This document shows positions 57,909-64,000 of a DNA stretch of 64,000 bases, piece by piece; positions within the stretch are counted from its first letter, which is position 1, and each line of letters begins with the position of its first letter. Made by a program: the position numbers and the translations under genes. The stretch comes from Candidatus Schekmanbacteria bacterium (GTDB taxonomy: Bacteria; CSSED10-310; JACPHN01), in contig JACPHN010000029.1 of the NCBI GenBank assembly GCA_016188575.1, positions 1 to 64,000 on the forward strand. Direction: 5' to 3'. Under the pieces are notes generated by a model that searched no databases, was not told the DNA's origin, and worked only from the letters and a program-made list of their open reading frames with translations.

Positions 57909-59111
57909 ATGAGGCGAATTCTCTACTTGACCCCGTCCGTTTCGCTCTACGGCGCCAGACGGGTCCTGCTAAGCCTGATCGATTATCTGCCGAGAGACGT
58001 CTTTGACCCGGTCGTCGTCGGCCCCGGCGATGGCCCGCTCATCGCGGAGCTGCAGCGCCGCGGTATCCGCAGCCACATCGTGCGCATCGACGCCGTGCGC
58101 AAGGCCAAGAATCTGCCGATGCTCATCCCCAATCTGTGGCGCCTGAGCCGGATAGCGCGCCGAGAACAAGTCACGCTGATTCACGTCAACGATTTCTGGG
58201 CGAACCCGTGGGCGCTTTTGCCGGCTCGTCGCCGGCACCTGCCGATCGTGTGTCACGTCCATAACGATCCAGGCGCCGAGCGCATTCGCAAGTATTTTCT
58301 CGGCCGAGCCGACCGCCTGATCGCCGTCTCGGATGCGGTCGCCACTGCCTTTGCGGCGGCACCCGAGTGTCGTGTCTCGGTGATCCGTTCGGGGGTGGAT
58401 CTGGAGCCGTTCCTGGCGGCCTCGCAGCGGCCGTCGCGTTTTCGCGCCGGACTCGGCTTGCCGCCTGACGCACTCATCGTTGGCATGGCCGCCCATGTGA
58501 GCCGGCGGAAGAATCAGGGGCTGCTGCTTGCAGCGCTCCGGCACGTCATCTCGCACCAGTCACGAGTGCACGGCGTGCTGGTCGGCGGGATTCAGGACGA
58601 GGAATACGCGCGCGAGCTGCGGAGCTTGGCGGAGGCACCGCCGCTCCGCGGCCACATCCACTTCGTCGATTTTCAGGACGACATGCCGGACGTCACCGCC
58701 GGCTTCGACATCGCCGCGCTCACCTCGGTGGATGAGGGATTGGGCCTGGTCTCCGTGGAGGCGATGGCCTGTGGGCGGCCGGTAGTCGCGACGGCGGTCG
58801 GCGGCATCCCCGAGGTCGTCTCACCCGGCAAGACGGGATTTCTGCACGCTCCCGGCGACGTCGCGGGGCTGGCGGAGTCGCTGGTTCGCCTGGCGGTGTC
58901 GCCGGCGCTCCGCCGCGAGCTCGGGGAAGAAGGGCGGCGACGTTCCGCGCTGTTCGCCGCGCGCCCCATGGCCGCCGCCGTCCTGGCGATGTACTGCGAC
59001 CTGCTTCGCATCCCCTTGGTCGCTCCCGCCACGCCCGCGCGCCTCTCCAGCGCCACGGCGCCTGACCCCGAGTGCGAAGCTCTGGCGGGCGAGCTTACCG
59101 CACCGCGGTGA
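57909..59111 (+). CDS. glycosyltransferase family 4/1 (GT-B)
   Basis: 400 residues. MRRILYLTPSVSLYGARRVL at the N-terminus, HVNDFWANPW, VCHVHNDPGAERIRKYFLGRADRLIAVSD-type acceptor domain, then the GT4 C-terminal domain: VGMAAHVSRRKNQGLLLAA, and the nucleotide-sugar signature SVDEGLGLVSVEAMACGRPV followed by VGGIPEVV. Retaining GT-B transferase, probably for an envelope or exopolysaccharide glycan. Its 3' end overlaps the 3' end of the convergent hemerythrin gene by 17 nt. Confidence 0.92.
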   Translation: MRRILYLTPSVSLYGARRVLLSLIDYLPRDVFDPVVVGPGDGPLIAELQRRGIRSHIVRIDAVRKAKNLPMLIPNLWRLSRIARREQVTLIHVNDFWANPWALLPARRRHLPIVCHVHNDPGAERIRKYFLGRADRLIAVSDAVATAFAAAPECRVSVIRSGVDLEPFLAASQRPSRFRAGLGLPPDALIVGMAAHVSRRKNQGLLLAALRHVISHQSRVHGVLVGGIQDEEYARELRSLAEAPPLRGHIHFVDFQDDMPDVTAGFDIAALTSVDEGLGLVSVEAMACGRPVVATAVGGIPEVVSPGKTGFLHAPGDVAGLAESLVRLAVSPALRRELGEEGRRRSALFAARPMAAAVLAMYCDLLRIPLVAPATPARLSSATAPDPECEALAGELTAPR

Positions 59112-59706
59112 GAAATTCCTCATGGAGCGTGGCAAGCTCGTTTTCGACGTCGAAGTCGAGGCCGAGGCGGCGACAAAGAGCCGCGGTGCCAGCAAGAGCC
59201 TCGGCGTGGCGCGTCCCGCCCGCCCGCTCCTCGACCCGGCGAAAATCCGCGAGGAGGGTCGCGGCGGCGGTATCGCTCACGGCTCCGTCCGCCATCGAGA
59301 ACAGGCAGTGGTCTTCCTTCTGGATGTGCTCGGCAAGCATGCCGTCGAGCTGTCTGGCGGCGCTGGAGAAGGCGCGCAGCGCGGCGACCTCCCCAACCGC
59401 GGCCTGGTCGACGCTTTCCGCCAATCGCCCGACGAGCCGGCGCCCCTCGTCGTGCTCCATGATCATCACCCCGGTGGGTCCGCCGTGGCGGGGGAAACCG
59501 TGCGCTTCCATCACCGGGAATAACAGCTCCTCTTCCTTCGAATGGTGACAGCGATCCGCGAAGTCGCGCATGAGCCGGATCGCGGCCCGGGCGTCGTCGG
59601 CGTCCAATGCTCCCGCTCTTTCACCGTTTTCGGCAATCTGCCGCAAACAAGACAGGACGCGTAGAATTATGCGGTGCTCTTCCGTTAGAATGTCGGTTGC
59701 TCGCAT
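59095..59706 (-). CDS. hemerythrin HHE-domain protein
   Basis: 203 residues from ATG 59706 (GGAGAACCTG). Metal-ligand pattern of hemerythrin-like proteins: TEEHRIILRVL (His-Glu-His type helix), DRCHHSKEEELLFPVME, IMEHDEGRRLV and LAEHIQKEDHCLFSMAD. Binds a diiron centre and is involved in oxygen, NO or iron handling in the cytoplasm. A stand-alone gene, convergent with the glycosyltransferase. Confidence 0.9.
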   Translation of the reverse strand: MRATDILTEEHRIILRVLSCLRQIAENGERAGALDADDARAAIRLMRDFADRCHHSKEEELLFPVMEAHGFPRHGGPTGVMIMEHDEGRRLVGRLAESVDQAAVGEVAALRAFSSAARQLDGMLAEHIQKEDHCLFSMADGAVSDTAAATLLADFRRVEERAGGTRHAEALAGTAALCRRLGLDFDVENELATLHEEFLTAVR

Positions 59707-59922
59707 CAGGTTCTCCGTACAGGAGGAGATGTTTGGAAGGATCACGGGTCACAGCCGCGGCTGGCTTACCGGCTGGAGGCGCCGTGGCCGCCGCGGCCAC
59801 CTATGGTGGCGTATTGATGATACCATGATCCGTATCTCCGCGCACCTCCCGGTCCTTGCTACCCCTGCGACCGCGGGGCGCGGGAAGCGGCGGCCGCGGC
59901 AAGCGAAGAATGGGGAAACGCG

Positions 59923-60444
59923 ATGTTCAACCACAAAGAGGGGCAATCCGAATCCCCCGCCGGTTCGCCTGCAGACCGCGCGGAAACCGCATCACGAAGA
60001 CCCCCCGACTCACCTCCCGCGGCCAGCGGGGGAAGCCACGGAGGGGAACACCGTGGCGTCGACGTCGAGCCAGCGGTGGATTCAGGGCAACACCTCGACC
60101 CCGAAATCGTCGCGACGCTCCTCGAGCTCGCCGCGGGCGACCTGGATTTTCTCCATGACCTGGTGGAAACCTTCGTTGCGGAAACCACGGCCGATCTGGC
60201 CACCTTGCCGCATCTATTCGCGCGCGGCGACGCCGAGGAGGTGAGCAGGCTTGCCCACAGATGTCGCGGCAGAAGCGCCAACGTCGGCGCCCTACGGCTG
60301 GCGGAGCTCTGGGAGCAGGTGCGCCGCCGGGGCGGCGGCGGCGGTGGCAGCGTCCCGCGAGAAAGCACCGCGGACCTGCTCGCGGCGCTCGCCAGTGAGC
60401 TCGTGGGTGTTGCGAGCGCGCTGCGTCGGCACGCGCCGCGGTGA
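59923..60444 (+). CDS. Hpt (histidine phosphotransfer) domain protein with repeat-derived N-terminus
   Basis: 173 residues. Residues about 57-150 form an Hpt domain: LDPEIVATLLELAAGDLDFL, FVAETTADLATLP and the phospho-accepting region RLAHRCRGRSANVGALRLAEL (His of AHRCRG; the usual Lys after it is Arg). A Gly-rich loop (GGGGGG) interrupts the last helices. Residues about 9-55 are translated from dispersed repeat family A (59950-60092), so the short start at a later codon is possible but none is obvious. Phosphorelay partners are not nearby. Confidence 0.75.
   Translation: MFNHKEGQSESPAGSPADRAETASRRPPDSPPAASGGSHGGEHRGVDVEPAVDSGQHLDPEIVATLLELAAGDLDFLHDLVETFVAETTADLATLPHLFARGDAEEVSRLAHRCRGRSANVGALRLAELWEQVRRRGGGGGGSVPRESTADLLAALASELVGVASALRRHAPR
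59950..60092. repeat. dispersed repeat family A inside the Hpt gene
   Basis: CCGCATCACGAAGACCCC (59987-60004) is the inverted form of the core at 13011 and 55403; GGTGGATTCAGG is at 60075-60086; CACCTCCCGCGG..CCAGCGGGGG arms are between. It is in frame with the Hpt coding sequence. Confidence 0.75.
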
Positions 60445-60461
60445 CCGGCGCCGCAAGCGCG

Positions 60462-60491
60462 GGGGCAGCCCACGCCTCACTGGGCTGCCCC
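60462..60491. terminator. bidirectional terminator-like hairpin
   Basis: GGGGCAGCCCA (60462-60472), loop CGCCTCAC, TGGGCTGCCCC (60481-60491): a perfect 11-bp stem between the convergent Hpt and metalloprotease genes. No U-tract on either side. Confidence 0.65.
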
Positions 60492-60505
60492 GGGCGCTAC
60501 GACCA

Positions 60506-62710
60506 TCAGCGCCAGACGGCGACGATGTCCGCGCTGATCAGGTTAGCCCGCAGCAGGTCAATGAAGAGTGACTTGTCGAGCTGGCCGGCCGCGTAGCTCT
60601 CCACGAGCTCGTTGACGATCGGTCCTTGCAGAAAGTCGACAAACGTCTGCGTCGGCCCGAGATAGGTTCGGTCCCCGCACACGACCCAATCACTCCAGTC
60701 GAAGTCGACCGGCATTTCCTCTACGAACAGATACGTCAAGGACTCTTCGATGATCGCGTTGAGCTCGGCCCACCGCTTCAGGTCCTCGATCACGGCGTTG
60801 GTCTCGGTGTCGATCACCGAGGTCAGCCGATTGTCGAAGGTCGTGATACCGTCGAAGTACGTGTATTCGTCGCAGTTGTTCGTCTCATCTTTCTCGGCGA
60901 TTACGTTATTCACGTCGGCGCACACCTCCAGGTGCAGCGTCGCGCTGCCGGAGCCACTGCCGGGGAGCATCGGGAAATTCGTCAGGCGGAACTGCAGTCG
61001 CGTCGTGGCCTCGCTCAGATAGTCGAGCGCCGCATAGTTGATCTCATCTTCGGCAGCTCCATCAACCGATAACCGCAGCACGCTGCTGGAGCTGCCGGCG
61101 GACATTCCCGTATTGCTGAGCAGCACGGTGACCTCGCCTTCGGTCGCCAGGGCGAGCGAGGTCACGACAACGTCTTCGATGGCCACGGTGTAGTCCGGAC
61201 GAAAGAATGCGGTATCGACGGTCACGACTGCGGTGTTGTTTGCCCGGTCGGGGTCGTCCGCGACGGCAGCGGGGTCCAGCGTGTAGGTGAGCGTTCTGGT
61301 TTCGACCGTGCGGCCGCTCGACCTGGGAATGTCGACCGTGAATATGGAAACGGCGACCTGTCCTGGCGCCAACGCGGGAACGCTTGTCGAGGACTGAACG
61401 GTCGCTGCGCCGCCCGAAGTCGCCGGCGCGTTGCTGAGCTGCAAGCTCACGGCGGGCGAAGTGGCGCTATCGCTGAGGTTCTCCACCCACACGTAGTGGG
61501 AGAAGCGTCTAACCGCTCGCAGTCTCCCTGCAAACGTCGCGTAGGTGTCCGTGTAGGTGCTCCGCACTTCTACTTCGTAAATCGCCAGGTCGGTCTGGGC
61601 GATCTCGATCTTCCCGCGTAGCGGAATCCAGTTGTTTTGGGTCGACTCCTCGGTTTCACCGTTCGTGTTCTCGATCTTGACGATGGCGTAGTACTCCTGA
61701 CCGGGAGTCAGGCCGACCGGCACGGTAAAGGTGTTGCCGGAGCGAAAGCTCGAATTTGCCGATACCGACGCGGAGCGCACCTGCGACGCCGCGACGTCAC
61801 TCGACGACAGCGACTCGTCCGTAGAAAAGTAGAGTCGAATGTCGAAATCGAGCGCGCCGGTACCGTAGTTCGCGATGGCAAAGCGAGCGTAGACCGTCTC
61901 ACCCTCATACAGGGTGGTCTTCGGGTCCGCGGCGCAGTAGTCGTCGAAAGTGCTGCCCGACCAGCCGCTGCCGCCGGCGACCTTGCAAATGGCATACTGA
62001 TCCGCCGGGCCAGTGGCGCTGCTGCCCAGGCTGTCGACCCAGGTGTCGAGGACGGCGGCATCGACCTCGCTGCCGCTATTGCCATACAGCGCGCGCAAGC
62101 CCTGGCGGTCGTCCGGTAGCGGTTCGATCTGATCGTCCGCGGAGCGGTTTGACCAGGGTCGCGACCCATAGTTCATGAAGGCGTAGTCCTGCGGCTCGTG
62201 CTCAAGCCCCGCGGCGTGCATGAGCTCGTGGATGGCCGTCGGCCGCATGTAGCGGGCCGTCGAGGAGGGTGTCCACGCGCCTGCGGTCCAGTAGTCCTCG
62301 CCTTGGTCCGCGGGGACGCCGAGCGCCCAGGTCGTGTTGGAGTTGAAGATGATGTCTGCCTCCTGGATGGCGCAGCCGATCGACCACACGTAGGTCGACG
62401 CGTAGGAGCCGGTGCCGGTCGCCGCCCAGATCTCGTTGCGTTCGTTGGGGAGAAGAACGGTACTCGCAGTCCCCCAACTGTAGTCGAAGGACTGGTCGCC
62501 CACGGCGCTGATGCGGTTACCGGGAATGCGAACGGCGTCGCGCTTCTCCGTGGTATCGAAGGACGTTTCGGAGAGGTAGAAAGTCTGGTCGTTGCCCCAA
62601 TGAATGTAATCGCCACAGGCCCAATTGGATTCCAATTGGTAGGCGCTCGCGGTACCCGCCCAGGTCAAGAGGATCGCGATCGCGACAAGAAGGCAGCGTC
62701 TGGTATTCAT
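60506..62710 (-). CDS. secreted matrixin-type zinc metalloprotease with CARDB-like domains
   Basis: 734 residues. Signal peptide 1-23 (ending ASA). Metzincin zinc motif HELMHAAGLEH at 161-171 and Met-turn AFMNYGS (M179). From about 235 onward are beta-sandwich repeats of the CARDB type (ENTNGETEESTQNNW, DPDRANNTAVV, EKDETNNCDEYTY) that usually bind surfaces or calcium. The C-terminal 100 residues are helical. An extracellular endopeptidase; substrate unknown. It is 33 nt downstream of the gene at 62744 and probably shares its sigma-54 promoter. Confidence 0.88.
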   Translation of the reverse strand: MNTRRCLLVAIAILLTWAGTASAYQLESNWACGDYIHWGNDQTFYLSETSFDTTEKRDAVRIPGNRISAVGDQSFDYSWGTASTVLLPNERNEIWAATGTGSYASTYVWSIGCAIQEADIIFNSNTTWALGVPADQGEDYWTAGAWTPSSTARYMRPTAIHELMHAAGLEHEPQDYAFMNYGSRPWSNRSADDQIEPLPDDRQGLRALYGNSGSEVDAAVLDTWVDSLGSSATGPADQYAICKVAGGSGWSGSTFDDYCAADPKTTLYEGETVYARFAIANYGTGALDFDIRLYFSTDESLSSSDVAASQVRSASVSANSSFRSGNTFTVPVGLTPGQEYYAIVKIENTNGETEESTQNNWIPLRGKIEIAQTDLAIYEVEVRSTYTDTYATFAGRLRAVRRFSHYVWVENLSDSATSPAVSLQLSNAPATSGGAATVQSSTSVPALAPGQVAVSIFTVDIPRSSGRTVETRTLTYTLDPAAVADDPDRANNTAVVTVDTAFFRPDYTVAIEDVVVTSLALATEGEVTVLLSNTGMSAGSSSSVLRLSVDGAAEDEINYAALDYLSEATTRLQFRLTNFPMLPGSGSGSATLHLEVCADVNNVIAEKDETNNCDEYTYFDGITTFDNRLTSVIDTETNAVIEDLKRWAELNAIIEESLTYLFVEEMPVDFDWSDWVVCGDRTYLGPTQTFVDFLQGPIVNELVESYAAGQLDKSLFIDLLRANLISADIVAVWR

Positions 62711-62743
62711 TGCGATTTCCTTTTGCTTCTGAGGTTTGCGGGT

Positions 62744-63598
62744 TTACTGAGCGCGGGTCGCGGTGCTGATGAGAGCGACGGGTTGTTGGATTCGCGTCAT
62801 CGTCTCGCCGTAGCTCTCGCGGAACTGGATGTCGTCGGCGGTCACGGTTTGGGCAGGCGTCGCGGTGGAGAGATTCAAGCTTTGCTTTTCGGTGAGATAT
62901 CCCGCGATGGTGGTTTCAAAAGCATCGAGCCCCATGAGGGAAGCGGGCGACACGGACACAGGCTGAAGCTCCAGCGAGCCTGCAAGGCCCGCCACCGGCT
63001 GCACCCAGGCGCCGCACCGGGAGCGATCCGCGGGATCTGGGTAACACACGGCATCGATAGCTGCATTCGACTCGGCTGAGGCCGGTACCGCCGCGAGAGG
63101 CCGCCACGTGGCGTCGAGCACGGCCTGGGTGCCGTCTTCGGCAGTGGCGAGCCGGCGCAGCCCCAAGCCCCCGTAAAGCGTGCCGAAAAAGGGGTGAATA
63201 CGGTCGTTGGCGAAGACGATGGCGCGCTCGCCGACGCGATATGGGGGAAGCCCGGCGACGTGCATCGCCGTGCCGTCCGAGAGAACGCCTCCCACCATGC
63301 GGATGACCACGGTGCTGCCGGTGGCGGCGCCGACGTAGCCTTTTTCGACGCGGAAGGTGACGCGAGCGTAGGGGATGGGACGAGCCGCGCCGGCGACGTC
63401 GACAGCGTCGAAGGAGACATCAGTCACCGCGCCGCGAAAGGCGAGCGCGGCCTGCTGGGCGATGTCGCGGAGTGACGGGGTCTGGTCAAAGGTGAGGGCG
63501 TGGGCGGCCGGTTGGACGACCAGGGCAAGGGCGGCAGCGACGAGGGTGGAGAAGATTCTGGAGGGCCGGCGGCGAACAGGGGGGGCGGTGATCGTCAT
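62744..63598 (-). CDS. secreted protein co-transcribed with the metalloprotease
   Basis: 284 residues from ATG 63598 (CAGGAGCAAATCATC). Signal peptide about 1-35 with a basic VRRRPSR N-region ending AAHA. The first half (AALAFRGAVTDVSFDAVDV, RVTFRVEKGYVGAATGS, VVIRMVGGVLSDG, FANDRIHPFFGTLYGG) resembles small bacterial exported beta proteins found next to matrixins; no catalytic motif. Possibly a chaperone, inhibitor or substrate of the protease (inference). Confidence 0.75.
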   Translation of the reverse strand: MTITAPPVRRRPSRIFSTLVAAALALVVQPAAHALTFDQTPSLRDIAQQAALAFRGAVTDVSFDAVDVAGAARPIPYARVTFRVEKGYVGAATGSTVVIRMVGGVLSDGTAMHVAGLPPYRVGERAIVFANDRIHPFFGTLYGGLGLRRLATAEDGTQAVLDATWRPLAAVPASAESNAAIDAVCYPDPADRSRCGAWVQPVAGLAGSLELQPVSVSPASLMGLDAFETTIAGYLTEKQSLNLSTATPAQTVTADDIQFRESYGETMTRIQQPVALISTATRAQ

Positions 63599-63650
63599 GA
63601 TGATTTGCTCCTGGAAATGGGGCCTTTGTGAGCGGGTTTCACCGGTGGCG

Positions 63651-63667
63651 ATGCAATGATTGCGCCA
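63651..63667 (-). promoter_or_regulatory. sigma-54 promoter for the metalloprotease operon
   Basis: Minus strand TGGCGCAATCATTGCAT: GG at 63666-63665 and GC at 63654-63653 with exactly 10 nt between, and a perfect TTGCA. Predicted start about 63641, 43 nt before ATG 63598. Confidence 0.72.
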
Positions 63668-64000
63668 GCGGCTGCGCGCCGAAGTAGCGATGGGGAAGCG
63701 GAACCGGAATGAGCTGGGGGCGTGACATGGCGGTTTTAGCCGCCATCCTGGTTCGTCTGTCATGCCCCTCCGCGCGCGCACTCCCCCTCTGAATCCACCG
63801 CCATTCTGACGTCGACGCGACAGCTCCCCCCTCCCTTCCCCCTCCCGTAGCCACTCGTTCCGCAACGATGCCTCATCCATTCGTCAGCCGGTCTGAAACC
63901 CTGCCCTGCAACGCGTGCTGCACATTGTCGCGCCTGCACGGGCATGGCGGCGCGATGAATCGCGCCGCGACAGTAACGCGAAGAGCGTAGCCGCGCGAGG
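63668..64000. other. gene-free right end with repeats
   Basis: Holds a hairpin ATGGCGG-TTTTAG-CCGCCAT (63727-63746), a family A motif CTGAATCCACC (63789-63799), and GGCGCGATGAATCGCGCC (63951-63968), the palindrome also present inside the MITE-like copies. It may contain RpoN-activator sites for the metalloprotease operon; none could be identified. Confidence 0.5.
63870..63905. repeat. short dispersed repeat (family C), copy 2
   Basis: TCATCCATTCGTCAGCCGG followed by TCTGAAACCCTGCCC, nearly identical to 34571-34605. Confidence 0.6.

Noticed and set aside
1-64000. CRISPR arrays, tRNA and rRNA genes
   Set aside because: No regularly spaced direct repeats, no T-loop/acceptor combinations and no rRNA-like blocks were recognised by reading both strands.

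Overview
The window reads as chromosomal DNA of a high-GC, flagellated, Gram-negative bacterium. Signal peptides, lipoproteins, a heptosyltransferase-type enzyme, phosphatidylserine decarboxylase, sigma-54 promoters in front of flagellar and secreted-protein genes, and secreted proteases with thrombospondin type-3 or CARDB-like repeats would fit a lineage of the former Deltaproteobacteria (Myxococcota, Desulfobacterota or Binatota type). That placement is inference; there is no rRNA gene or other decisive marker here.

Layout. 1-1.6 kb: the end of one gene, a secreted hypothetical protein and a decayed tandem copy of it. 2.0-7.6 kb: a late flagellar operon fliJ-motE-fliK-flgD-flgE behind a sigma-54 promoter and closed by a strong terminator. 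7.6-21.4 kb: housekeeping and envelope genes (SPFH protein with a ribbon-helix-helix partner, GT9 glycosyltransferase, Psd, lipoprotein, BNR/thioredoxin lipoprotein, ferritin-like diiron protein, an MrfA/MrfB-type DNA repair pair, a PqiA-like membrane protein). 21.6-26.3 kb: a secreted trypsin-like protease divergent from a 933-residue secreted protein, each with its own sigma-54 promoter. 26.3-28.1 kb: gene-free DNA packed with MITE-like and inverted repeats.

28.1-48.2 kb is an accessory, defence-like region: an intact PIN toxin module, an IS5-type element with target duplication, a helicase gene cut by an IS1634-type element, a decayed second toxin-antitoxin pair, and a tightly coupled minus-strand operon (small Fis-type HTH, hsdR, hsdM, hsdS, AAA ATPase, phospholipase-D-like protein, truncated AAA protein). 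HsdR has a complete LexA/UmuD-type S24 peptidase domain, with Ser-Lys dyad and an Ala-Gly cleavage-like site, inserted inside its N-terminal nuclease module. This is the most unusual object in the window. hsdM carries a frameshift, so the locus may be inactive in this strain or assembly.

48.4-53.1 kb: a type IIA topoisomerase pair (parC/parE type). 53.3-55.3 kb: a secreted protein with a caspase-like His/Cys pair followed by a secreted partner with a propeptide-like segment, behind a near-consensus sigma-54 promoter. 55.5-60.4 kb: a membrane Ser/Thr kinase, a GT4 glycosyltransferase, a hemerythrin-like protein and an Hpt phosphotransfer protein. 60.5-63.6 kb: a secreted matrixin-type metalloprotease and its co-transcribed secreted partner, again with a sigma-54 promoter.

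Two themes run through the window. First, six -24/-12 elements with exact GG-N10-GC spacing precede the flagellar operon and five secreted-protein transcription units, suggesting that motility and exoprotein production share RpoN control. Second, at least three families of dispersed intergenic repeats recur across the 64 kb. One supplies the N-terminal coding sequence of the Hpt protein and another abuts or lies beside several truncated genes.
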